A stretch of DNA of 64,000 bases from Bacteroidota bacterium. GTDB lineage: Bacteria; Bacteroidota; Bacteroidia; Chitinophagales; Chitinophagaceae. Position numbers and translations under genes: made by a program. Positions 1 through 6,029 of this stretch are shown here, in pieces. Where the stretch lies: positions 62,001 to 126,000 of the forward strand of contig CANHGS010000002.1 in assembly GCA_947460595.1 (NCBI GenBank). Direction: 5' to 3'. A model generated the notes under the pieces. That model searched no databases. It saw only the letters and a list, made by a program, of their open reading frames with translations, and was not told the origin of the DNA. Each line of letters starts with the position of its first letter. The first letter of the stretch is position 1.

Positions 1-1
1 G

Positions 2-478
2 CATTATGATTTATTTACTCCAAAATGGAGTGATCATATTTTTGATGAATGGAAGCGAGTAATGTTGGAAAAGGGAGTGTCAGAAACTGATGCAAATAAA
101 AGAATTCTAAAAGCGAATGAGGCGTTTCCCGACGCATTGGTACATAACTATAAAAGATTAATTGATTTACTAGAATTACCAGATAAAGATGACCGCCATG
201 TACTTGCTGCGGCAATAAAAATAAATGCCAATGTAATTGTAACAAACAATTTGAAAGACTTTCCAGTTGATTATTTGCAATCATTCAGTTTGAATGTAAA
301 AACTGCGGATGACTTTCTAACGGATATTATTGATTTGAATCCATATCAGGCAGTTGCTGCATTCAAGGAAATGGTAATGAATAAAAAAAATCCCAAACAG
401 GATGAGTTTGCAGTTCTAAATCAATTGAGGAATGCAGGAATTAGGGATACTGCAAATTACTTGCATGCAATATTGTAG
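2..478 (+). CDS. PIN-domain protein (VapC-like RNase toxin family), 5' end outside the window
   Basis: The frame is open from base 2, so the ATG at 62 is internal and the true start lies left of the window. The visible part begins HYDLFTPKWSDHIFDEW, the usual segment after the first acidic residue of this PIN subfamily. It continues with ALVHNYKRLIDLLELPDKDDRH and then VTNNLKDFP, which supply the conserved acidic and Asn/Asp positions of the metal site. PIN proteins are Mg-dependent RNases and often type II toxins. The antitoxin, if there is one, would be upstream and is not visible. Family assignment is strong; toxin function is inferred. Confidence 0.82.
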   Translation, partial: HYDLFTPKWSDHIFDEWKRVMLEKGVSETDANKRILKANEAFPDALVHNYKRLIDLLELPDKDDRHVLAAAIKINANVIVTNNLKDFPVDYLQSFSLNVKTADDFLTDIIDLNPYQAVAAFKEMVMNKKNPKQDEFAVLNQLRNAGIRDTANYLHAIL

Positions 479-492
479 TGGTTACTAGATTA

Positions 493-561
493 CATCGCGC
501 CAGTAAAAAACAAACCCCAAGAAATCTTACATTAGATAAAATCAAATGATACTATCAAATG
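493..561 (+). repeat. Intergenic repeat, copy A, ending in the ATG of the next gene
   Basis: The stretch starts with CATCGCGCCAG (493-503), carries CAAACCCCAA (511-520) and ends with TGATACTATCAAATG, whose ATG is the start codon at 559. The same elements in the same order occur at 1786-1847 in front of the Fic gene. TGATACTATCA is itself an 11-base palindrome with a central C and could be a regulator site. The repeat is seen directly; its role is unknown. Confidence 0.6.
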
Positions 562-894
562 CCCCACCTCTTCTCCTACGGAACCCTCCAACTCCCATCG
601 GTTCAACTATCCTCCTTTAACCGCCTCTTAACCGGCACAGCTGACACCCTGCCCAATTATACCCAAGGCACCCTAGAAATCACTGACCCCCAAGTCTTAG
701 CCATCAGCAACCAACAACATCATCCAATTGCCATTCCATCACCAGGAGACAGCATCACAGGAATGGTATTAGAACTAGCAGAACAAGAACTCCAACAAGC
801 AGATCTTTATGAAGTAGACTATACCAGAGAACTGGTAACTCTGGCTTCTGGGATAAAGGCTTGGATTTATTTGCCAAAAACTAAAACTATTTGA
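559..894 (+). CDS. Gamma-glutamylcyclotransferase-like (GGCT/AIG2 fold) protein
   Basis: The 111-residue protein begins with FSYGTL (residues 5-10), the hallmark substrate loop of the GGCT/AIG2 fold. GDSITGMVLEL and a late LYEVDYTRELV segment match the family's acidic centre and C-terminal strands. Related enzymes cyclise gamma-glutamyl amines or dipeptides to 5-oxoproline, but many bacterial members have no known substrate. The start is the ATG at the end of the repeat that precedes it. It lies alone among toxin-like genes. The codon use looks richer in CCC and CAA than the AT-rich neighbours, which could mean a separate origin. Confidence 0.8.
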   Translation: MPHLFSYGTLQLPSVQLSSFNRLLTGTADTLPNYTQGTLEITDPQVLAISNQQHHPIAIPSPGDSITGMVLELAEQELQQADLYEVDYTRELVTLASGIKAWIYLPKTKTI

Positions 895-962
895 TACATC
901 GGATTGCCAGCTACCGTATTTACTAGGTTAATTAAAATAAGTATATTTGATTAATCATTCAA

Positions 963-1259
963 ATGACAACAAGAGAGAACATATTAACCATTTTAAAGAA
1001 CAATAAACCTCAGTTTTCTAAATTGGGAGTTTCAAGTATTGGGTTATTTGGTTCTTATCTTAGGAATGAACAATCACCTAAAAGTGATATTGACTTGCTT
1101 GTTGACTTTGAACCTGAGAAAGAGAATTTTGATAATTACATGGCAGTGTATGACATTTTTGAAAGTCTTTTCAAAAATGAAAAAATTGAAATAGTTACCA
1201 AAAACGGGTTGAGTAAATTTATAGGTCCTAAAATCTTGAAAGACGTTATGTATGTCTAA
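963..1259 (+). CDS. MNT-type minimal nucleotidyltransferase (MntA-like antitoxin family)
   Basis: This 98-residue protein has the polymerase-beta nucleotidyltransferase signature GLFGSYLRNEQSPKSDIDLL at about residues 27-46, with the paired acidic residues D42 and D44 expected to bind metal. In HEPN-MNT systems the MNT partner neutralises a HEPN RNase, in known cases by AMPylating it. The usual HEPN gene does not follow; instead a 47-codon ORF overlaps its last eight bases. It may therefore be an orphan antitoxin or have a different partner. Family call is firm, role is inference. Confidence 0.85.
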   Translation: MTTRENILTILKNNKPQFSKLGVSSIGLFGSYLRNEQSPKSDIDLLVDFEPEKENFDNYMAVYDIFESLFKNEKIEIVTKNGLSKFIGPKILKDVMYV

Positions 1260-1395
1260 TGAGCCCAAAGGAATTAACTTTATCATACAAAGCGAACCCT
1301 TGACAGATAAAGAGAGAAAAGCAATTAGTAAATACATTGCTGATTATAAAGCCAAAAAAAGTAAAAAGCAAGTTGCTAAAAAGAAAACAAAATAA
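1252..1395 (+). CDS. Small basic protein of unknown function (47 aa)
   Basis: The ORF starts at an ATG inside the last codons of the MNT gene (8-base overlap) and ends at TAA 1395. The product begins MSNEPKGINFIIQSEPLTDK, has a predicted helix rich in Lys, Ile and Ala, and ends in a Lys-rich tail (KKSKKQVAKKKTK). The overlap suggests translational coupling with the MNT gene. The basic tail suggests nucleic-acid or ribosome contact, but no family was recognised. It could be a reduced partner or simply a small accessory protein. Confidence 0.6.
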   Translation: MSNEPKGINFIIQSEPLTDKERKAISKYIADYKAKKSKKQVAKKKTK

Positions 1396-1421
1396 CTTGC
1401 TTATATAAGTATAGACTAACC

Positions 1422-1769
1422 ATGAGCCTCTCCCTCTTCAATACAGTAGATATAATAGAAATCATGGAAAACGCCATTGAAAAGATGCGACCTCCTGAAG
1501 ATATCCGAGATAAATTGGATCTCAATTACCGAATAGAAAATCAAAGTATCATTCTCTGTGAGGTAAGACCCAAGTTTAATGATCCAAAAACAAAAATGGA
1601 ATTCGATTTTGCAAAAACAACATTTGTAAAAACGACTAATAAATGGAGGATATACTGGATGCGTGGGAATTTAAAGTGGTTTCCATACGATCCAGAAAAG
1701 GAGGTTGATAATCTGCATGAATTTATGAGAATCATTCAGGAAGACAAATACCATTGTTTCTTTGGATAA
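1422..1769 (+). CDS. DUF3024 family protein
   Basis: The 115-residue protein shows the pattern of DUF3024: an N-terminal helix with RPPEDIRDKLDL, a strand with ILCEVRPKF, KWRIYWMRGNLKWFPYDP in the second half, and the terminal DKYHCFFG, which matches the family's usual Cys-Phe-Phe-Gly end. DUF3024 has no established biochemical function. It stands 26 bases after the small basic ORF, so the two could share a transcript with the MNT gene. Nothing in the sequence is truncated. Confidence 0.8.
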   Translation: MSLSLFNTVDIIEIMENAIEKMRPPEDIRDKLDLNYRIENQSIILCEVRPKFNDPKTKMEFDFAKTTFVKTTNKWRIYWMRGNLKWFPYDPEKEVDNLHEFMRIIQEDKYHCFFG

Positions 1770-1785
1770 AAATTTAATCAATCCC

Positions 1786-1847
1786 CATCGCGCCAGCAAA
1801 CCCCAAAAATCCCTAAATTTGATACTATCAAATGATACTATCAATTG
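1786..1847 (+). repeat. Intergenic repeat, copy B, ending in the TTG start of the Fic gene
   Basis: It carries CATCGCGCCAG (1786-1796), CAAACCCCAA and two copies of the palindrome TGATACTATCA (1820-1830 and 1833-1843). The first palindrome extends to a 15-base TTTGATACTATCAAA. The end TATCAATTG aligns with TATCAAATG of copy A, so the TTG at 1845 is aligned with the ATG at 559. This supports the TTG start of the Fic gene. Confidence 0.6.
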
Positions 1848-2795
1848 AAGCCGCCATACACCATAACACCCCAAATCCTATCTCTACTAACCGATGTCTC
1901 GCATAAAATAGGAGAGGTCAATGCATCATTTATCACCAAACAATCACCAGAACTCCGAAAGCGAAATAGGATCAAAACCATTCAAGCATCCTTATCTGTA
2001 GAAGGAAATACGCTATCCATAGAACAGATTACCGCCATCATAGACAATAAAAAAGTACTAGGCCCTGCTAAAGACATACAAGAAGTGTCCAATGCTATAG
2101 AAGTATATAACCGGTTAAACAATTTCAAACCCTACAACGAAAAGTCTTTCTTCCAGGCGCATAAAATTTTAATGCAGGGACTCACCAAAGATGCAGGTAA
2201 ATATAGAACAGGAGGAGGGGGGATTGTGAAGGGGTCCCAAGTGGCACATCTTGCACCTCCAGCAACCAATGTTCCGTTCTTAATGAAAGACTTATTCAAG
2301 TATCTTAAAACGGATGAACCAATGCTGATTAAAAGCTGCGTCTTCCATTACGAAATGGAATTCATTCATCCTTTCTCAGATGGGAATGGGAGAATGGGAA
2401 GGATTTGGCAGACGCTTTTATTAATGCAAAAATATCCTGTATTTGAATTCTTGCCCTTTGAAACATTGATCAGTAAAAATCAAGAAAAATATTATCAAGC
2501 ACTTGCCACCAGTGACAATCAAGCTGAATCCACTTTTTTTATTGCCTTCATGCTTCAGATTTTAAATGAATCACTTGATGAATTACTATTAGAAAGAGTT
2601 GGCCCTATGTCAAGTTCCCAAAGGATGGAAATCTTCCTTGCTAGTGGTATCAAAGAATTTACACGAAAGCAATATATGGCCTATTTTAAAACCATTTCTT
2701 CGGCAACAGCAAGCCGAGATTTGTTAGACGCGGTAAAAGAAAACCTAATTAAAAAAACCGGCGAAAAGAATCAAACAGTTTATCAAATAGAGTAG
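1845..2795 (+). CDS. Fic family protein (AMP-transferase) with its own inhibitory helix
   Basis: The 316-residue protein has the Fic core HPFSDGNGRMGR at residues 175-186, with the catalytic His, the phosphate-binding loop and the second Arg all present. The inhibitory helix motif S-x-x-x-E-G lies at S49-E53-G54, which places it among self-inhibited class II Fic proteins. An N-terminal Fic_N-like region precedes the core, and the last ~60 residues look like a winged helix. Fic proteins usually transfer AMP from ATP to a Ser, Thr or Tyr hydroxyl. The TTG start is chosen because it aligns with the ATG in the other copy of the upstream repeat. Confidence 0.9.
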   Translation: MKPPYTITPQILSLLTDVSHKIGEVNASFITKQSPELRKRNRIKTIQASLSVEGNTLSIEQITAIIDNKKVLGPAKDIQEVSNAIEVYNRLNNFKPYNEKSFFQAHKILMQGLTKDAGKYRTGGGGIVKGSQVAHLAPPATNVPFLMKDLFKYLKTDEPMLIKSCVFHYEMEFIHPFSDGNGRMGRIWQTLLLMQKYPVFEFLPFETLISKNQEKYYQALATSDNQAESTFFIAFMLQILNESLDELLLERVGPMSSSQRMEIFLASGIKEFTRKQYMAYFKTISSATASRDLLDAVKENLIKKTGEKNQTVYQIE

Positions 2796-2817
2796 TGATT
2801 AAAACATCCTCAAAACC

Positions 2818-2857
2818 CATCGCGTCAGCAATATAGATCACCGACCTCCAGTCTTAG
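2818..2857 (+). repeat. Decayed repeat with a short piece resembling the GGCT gene
   Basis: CATCGCGTCAG (2818-2828) is a one-mismatch copy of the repeat head seen at 493 and 1786. Nine bases later, 2837-2857 reads ATCACCGACCTCCAGTCTTAG, which matches bases 679-700 inside the GGCT-like gene apart from two substitutions and one missing base. It has no open frame. It may be the remnant of a duplicated copy of the 5' module, but the match is short. Confidence 0.4.
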
Positions 2858-2964
2858 TTTTTGAATTTCCAACCCACTAAAATCCTTTCACCTCTAATCT
2901 TCCCATTCTCCCCAAAATTTAACCAGATTTATTCCCAAAGCAAAAAAGTAAACCCAATTTAATA

Positions 2965-2976
2965 AACCTATAGGTT
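2965..2976 (+). promoter_or_regulatory. Candidate operator of the RelE/HTH pair
   Basis: AACCTATAGGTT is a perfect 12-base palindrome six bases before the GTG start of the toxin-like gene. Self-repression by the antitoxin binding such a site is the rule for type II modules; here the link is inferred from position only. Confidence 0.5.
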
Positions 2977-2982
2977 GATTAA

Positions 2983-3486
2983 GTGAAAATTGTTACTATA
3001 TTTGATGACCGATTATACGCAATTCAATATCAAGACGAGTTTGATAATGAGTTTGACAGACTATTGGAATTATGGTCAGATGTAACATTCTTATTTGCTT
3101 TTGCAAAAAATCATCATCTGAAAAACATACCAGTGTTTGTCAATAAGATTTTGTTGGATGTAGAACAGGTTCAGGATTTTTTAGAAAGATTAGAGCAGAA
3201 TCATCATCCGTTTAGATTTTATTTTGAACCATTACAGAATTCAGAGCAGAAAAAAGTATTGGCATTTCATAAAGGGAAAATCAAACAGAATCAACTTCGG
3301 TTTTATGCTATTAAAATTGATGAAAATTGTTTTCTAATAACCGGAGGCGCTATTAAAATGAGCCAAAAAATGATGGATCATCCTGATACAGCAATAGAGT
3401 TAGTAAAACTTAAAAAAGTAAAAGAGTATTTAATTCAAAACGGAGTATTTGATGACGCTTCATTCTTTGAACTAATAATTGAATAA
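2983..3486 (+). CDS. RelE/HigB-superfamily toxin-like protein
   Basis: The 167-residue product is longer than typical RelE toxins. Its second half (LRFYAIKIDENCFLITGGAI, then a Lys-rich helix ending in KVKEYLIQ) resembles the C-terminal strands of HigB/RelE-type mRNA interferases found in Bacteroidota. The following gene encodes an HTH protein starting one base after its stop, the usual toxin-then-antitoxin order of higBA-like modules. The start is the GTG at 2983, next to a palindrome. The fold assignment comes from remembered family patterns and gene order, so it is moderate; RNase activity is inferred. Confidence 0.65.
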   Translation: MKIVTIFDDRLYAIQYQDEFDNEFDRLLELWSDVTFLFAFAKNHHLKNIPVFVNKILLDVEQVQDFLERLEQNHHPFRFYFEPLQNSEQKKVLAFHKGKIKQNQLRFYAIKIDENCFLITGGAIKMSQKMMDHPDTAIELVKLKKVKEYLIQNGVFDDASFFELIIE

Positions 3487-3487
3487 C

Positions 3488-3814
3488 ATGAACCCCAAAC
3501 AAAAACTCCAATCCTTAGTTTCAAAAGAGAAAACGGAAACTTTAAAAAAGAATCAATCCCGAATTAAGAATCGTGAGATGTTACGAGAGTCACAACAGAT
3601 TGCCATCAAGGTCTTATTGAAATTAGAAGAACTAGGGTGGGCGCAAAAGGACTTAGCAAGAGAAATGCAAGTATCGCCCCAGCAAATCACAAAAATTGTC
3701 AGCGGCAAAGAAAATCTGACCATAGAAACCCAAATCAAACTTCAAAACATTTTAAAAATTCCCATCTTGGCTAGTTTTTACGAATATCAAACAAAAGAAA
3801 AGGATAGGGTCTAG
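3488..3814 (+). CDS. XRE-family HTH protein, probable antitoxin of the upstream gene
   Basis: A Cro/C1-type helix-turn-helix occupies roughly residues 40-95: LEELGWAQKDLAREMQVSPQ, then QITKIVSGKENLTIETQIKL. The N-terminal ~35 residues are charged and probably helical, as in antitoxins that wrap a toxin. The ATG at 3488 is preferred over the TTG at 3479, because it begins one base after the toxin-like gene stops and gives a 108-residue product. It is expected to bind the palindrome at 2965-2976 and repress the operon. Confidence 0.78.
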   Translation: MNPKQKLQSLVSKEKTETLKKNQSRIKNREMLRESQQIAIKVLLKLEELGWAQKDLAREMQVSPQQITKIVSGKENLTIETQIKLQNILKIPILASFYEYQTKEKDRV

Positions 3815-3910
3815 CCTGATTTTAACCCAAGCCATCCACGGTTAACCCCCTCCTCAATAAAAATATCCCCATTAAAAATAAATATTTATTGTTTATCAAT
3901 AAATACTACC

Positions 3911-4480
3911 TTGTCTTCGCTGCATCATTTAAAACTTACATCATGCAAAAGAAAAAAAAACATCGTCTTCATCATCCTGCACATTATAGCCTGGATCATC
4001 TTTGTAGGACTCTGTATAGAAGCTGGCGCCTTACTCACCAATTTTGGATTTAGCATTTTCAAACCATCCATGGTCAGCCACCTCTACCAACAACTGGACA
4101 TGAGCGATATTTACAACAAAAGCACCTGGACATTCTATAGCATGTACAGCTTTATCTTATTCATTGCTATCTTAAAAGCAGCCATGTTCTATGTAGTCAT
4201 CCAACTCTTACTAAAACTAGACCTGACAAAACCATTTAGCATGTATGTGGCAAATAAAATCATGCTCATCAGTTACTACGCTTTATCCATTGGCATCATC
4301 AGTCACTTGGCCAGAGAAGTATCCAAATACTTAATGCACCATGATTATAAAGTTGACAACCTCAGCCAATTTTGGGCTGATAGTCAAGCCTTCATTTTAA
4401 TGGCACCTGTGATCTATGTCATAGGCACCATCTTCAAGAAAGGCGTAGAAATTCAAACCGAAAACGATTTAACTGTATAA
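3911..4480 (+). CDS. DUF2975 membrane protein; 5' end affected by an A9 tract
   Basis: The product has four hydrophobic segments, with IVFIILHIIAWIIFVGLCIE near the start, then helices near residues 75-100, 115-135 and 160-180. This matches DUF2975 membrane proteins, which typically pair with a small Cro-like regulator, as here (three bases downstream). In-frame initiation is possible only at TTG 3911. The better candidate, ATG 3943, lies in another frame and joins this one only if one A is lost from the nine-A run 3952-3960, which would give MQKKKNIVFI. Either the TTG is used, or the tract causes slippage or phase variation, or a base is wrong. The function of the family is unknown. Confidence 0.75.
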   Translation: MSSLHHLKLTSCKRKKNIVFIILHIIAWIIFVGLCIEAGALLTNFGFSIFKPSMVSHLYQQLDMSDIYNKSTWTFYSMYSFILFIAILKAAMFYVVIQLLLKLDLTKPFSMYVANKIMLISYYALSIGIISHLAREVSKYLMHHDYKVDNLSQFWADSQAFILMAPVIYVIGTIFKKGVEIQTENDLTV

Positions 4481-4483
4481 ACT

Positions 4484-4705
4484 ATGTCTATCATTGTAAA
4501 TTTAGATGTGATGATGGCTAAAAGAAAGGTATCGCTCAATGAACTTTCTGAAAGGGTAGACCTTACCTTATCCAATCTATCCATCCTCAAAACGGGAAAA
4601 GCAAAAGCCATTCGGTTTAGCACATTAGAGGCTATTTGTAGAGCCTTGGATTGCCAGCCTGGCGATATTCTAGAATTTGTAAATGACGGCAAAGAGCAGT
4701 TTTAA
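4484..4705 (+). CDS. Cro/C1-type small transcriptional regulator (YozG-like)
   Basis: The 73-residue protein is one helix-turn-helix domain: LDVMMAKRKVSLNELSERVD, then LTLSNLSILKTGKAKAIRFS and LEAICRALDCQPGDILEF. The last segment is the conserved end of YozG-type regulators. It starts three bases after the DUF2975 gene and is surely cotranscribed with it. By analogy with such pairs it should regulate its own operon or sense a signal relayed by the membrane protein; neither is shown by the sequence. Confidence 0.85.
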   Translation: MSIIVNLDVMMAKRKVSLNELSERVDLTLSNLSILKTGKAKAIRFSTLEAICRALDCQPGDILEFVNDGKEQF

Positions 4706-4711
4706 AAAGGC

Positions 4712-4754
4712 ATTCCTTGTCACATTAACATAGCTTATACAATATTCCTTGTCA
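4712..4754 (+). promoter_or_regulatory. Pair of direct repeats upstream of the histone-like gene
   Basis: ATTCCTTGTCA occurs at 4712-4722 and again at 4744-4754, start to start 32 bases, about three helical turns. Both are within 90 bases of the histone-like start codon. A dimeric activator or repressor could read them on one DNA face; no factor can be named. Confidence 0.4.
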
Positions 4755-4800
4755 ATTTTCGTTTATTGTCATAACCCATTTTATAACAAAAAACAAAACA

Positions 4801-5094
4801 ATGGCAACAGCAAAAAAAGCCGCTAAGAAAGCAGCTCCTAAAAAAGCAGTAAAGAAAGCAGCACCAAAGAAAGCAGCAGCTCCTAAAAAAGCCGCTAAGA
4901 AAGCAGCTCCAAAGAAAGTAGCAGCTCCTAAAAAAGCAGTAGCTCCAAAGAAAGCAGCTAAGAAAGCAGCTCCAAAAAAGGCAGCAAAAAAAGCAGCTCC
5001 TAAAAAAGCCGCAGCTCCAAAGAAAGCCGCTAAGAAAGCAGCTCCCAAAAAAGCCGCTAAGAAAGCAGCACCAAAGAAAGCTTCTAAGAAGTAA
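4801..5094 (+). CDS. Lys/Ala/Pro-rich histone H1-like DNA-binding protein
   Basis: The 97-residue protein is made almost entirely of AAKKAAPKK and KKAAAPKKA units, with only Met, Thr, Val and a final Ser otherwise. It resembles the basic tails of eukaryotic histone H1 and the bacterial HctB/AlgP type. Such proteins bind DNA without sequence preference and may compact the nucleoid. The DNA is internally repetitive (GCTCCTAAAAAAGC and variants), so copy number can change by slippage. A strong terminator follows directly, so it is probably a single-gene, highly expressed unit. The opposite strand is also open, but that is a by-product of the composition. Confidence 0.88.
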   Translation: MATAKKAAKKAAPKKAVKKAAPKKAAAPKKAAKKAAPKKVAAPKKAVAPKKAAKKAAPKKAAKKAAPKKAAAPKKAAKKAAPKKAAKKAAPKKASKK

Positions 5095-5104
5095 TAAAAG
5101 AAAG

Positions 5105-5131
5105 TCCCGCAGCAATTGCGGGATTTTTTTT
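5105..5131 (+). terminator. Rho-independent terminator of the histone-like gene
   Basis: Arms TCCCGCA (5105-5111) and TGCGGGA (5117-5123) flank a five-base loop and are followed by eight T's. Confidence 0.9.
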
Positions 5132-5153
5132 GCATCAATGGTAAGGTTGTTTT

Positions 5154-5567
5154 TTACTGCATCGCCACAGCCCTGAGCGGTTCAGGTTTCAAAGTATATG
5201 GCCTATTAAACGCTTCCTGAGAAACTTTAAAGTATTGAGCCATCTTCCTAATCACATCCTTTGAAAGCCCCTTCTTATAGTTTAGAATATCAGATACATA
5301 GCCCTTACTAATCTCCAAGATCACTACTAAATCTTTGGCTTTTAATTGGTGATCTATCATCAATGATTGAATCAATTGAACAGGATCCAGTTCTGTTTTT
5401 GGTAAATGTTCCGTATCCCATTTTTCTATTAACAAAGTAAGCAGGGCAATTTCATCCTTGGTATTCCTGTCTTTCATTCCATAAAATACCAACTCTTCCA
5501 ATAATTGACAGTATTCCTTGTATTGGGTTTTGCTACTGATTATTCTGTATTTGAGAGTGGTCATCAT
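5154..5567 (-). CDS. higA: HigA-type antitoxin with XRE helix-turn-helix
   Basis: The 137-residue protein has an N-terminal helical part and then an HTH domain at about residues 65-115 (LMIDHQLKAKDLVVILEISK, then GYVSDILNYKKGLSKDVIRK). This is the layout of HigA antitoxins that follow a HigB_toxin gene. It starts six bases after the toxin gene stops, both on the minus strand. Two adjacent ATGs are possible starts. It should neutralise HigB and repress the promoter, with the inverted repeat at 5931-5953 as candidate site. Confidence 0.85.
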   Translation of the reverse strand: MMTTLKYRIISSKTQYKEYCQLLEELVFYGMKDRNTKDEIALLTLLIEKWDTEHLPKTELDPVQLIQSLMIDHQLKAKDLVVILEISKGYVSDILNYKKGLSKDVIRKMAQYFKVSQEAFNRPYTLKPEPLRAVAMQ

Positions 5568-5573
5568 AACTAA

Positions 5574-5906
5574 TTAAAAAATACTTACCCAATATTGTTC
5601 TACTGTTTTACATAATTTATCATATTGACTATGAGTACCAATCCAACAAATAAATAGATGTACTTGCTTATCACCAAATGCATATTTTACAATCATTCTG
5701 TATTTGTTTCCTCCTATATCAAATACAGCCCTATTAGATCCATTTCCAAGTATATCTGTACTTGGAAAAGTTGACTGAATATCTATTGGGATTTCCCAAT
5801 CAGCATATTTCAACTTAAATATCCATTCATCAAAAGACAATCTACTTTGTGCATTTTGCTTGACAAATGCTTCAATGGATTCTCTTCTAATTAGGTGAAC
5901 CTTCAT
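5574..5906 (-). CDS. higB: HigB-type mRNA interferase toxin
   Basis: The 110-residue protein carries the HigB_toxin pattern: ESIEAFVKQNAQSRLSFDEW near the N-terminus, then AVFDIGGNKYRMIVKYAFGD and LFICWIGTHSQYDKL. HigB toxins cleave translated mRNA at the ribosome and are held inactive by HigA, encoded just downstream. A TAACTTTG box ends only two bases before the start codon, so the transcript should have almost no leader. Toxin family is clear; activity is untested. Confidence 0.88.
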   Translation of the reverse strand: MKVHLIRRESIEAFVKQNAQSRLSFDEWIFKLKYADWEIPIDIQSTFPSTDILGNGSNRAVFDIGGNKYRMIVKYAFGDKQVHLFICWIGTHSQYDKLCKTVEQYWVSIF

Positions 5907-5930
5907 AACAAAGTTAGTTGTTTTTTATAT

Positions 5931-5953
5931 AAAGTTCACAAAAAGAGAACTTT
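5931..5953 (-). promoter_or_regulatory. Inverted repeat in the higBA promoter, candidate HigA operator
   Basis: AAAGTTC (5931-5937) and GAACTTT (5947-5953) form a perfect 7-base inverted repeat with a 9-base spacer. It lies 15-37 bases upstream of the TAACTTTG box (minus strand, 5916-5909), covering the expected -33 region. Binding here would block the polymerase. Confidence 0.55.
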
Positions 5954-5967
5954 TCTATTTCAACAAC

Positions 5968-5981
5968 ACTAATATATTAGT
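5968..5981. promoter_or_regulatory. Perfect 14-base palindrome between higB and the GH43 gene
   Basis: ACTAATATATTAGT is identical to its reverse complement. It sits between the divergent higB and GH43 genes, about 15 bases upstream of a TATCTTAG box (one mismatch to TAnnTTTG) that could serve the GH43 gene. It is a candidate operator; it is AT-rich, so chance is possible. Confidence 0.4.
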
Positions 5982-6029
5982 AAATATGCCTGTTGTATCT
6001 TAGCTGCACAGTAACTAAAAACTTTTCAC

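Noticed and set aside
493..1847. Intergenic repeats as integron attC sites
   Set aside because: No paired RYYYAAC/GTTRRRY core sites or long imperfect hairpin and no integrase in the window.
4735..5138. Two long open frames on the minus strand opposite the histone-like gene (Phe/Leu/Ala/Gly/Cys-rich)
   Set aside because: They mirror the low-complexity Lys/Ala codons of the plus-strand gene, have no start signal and cover the terminator; a composition effect.
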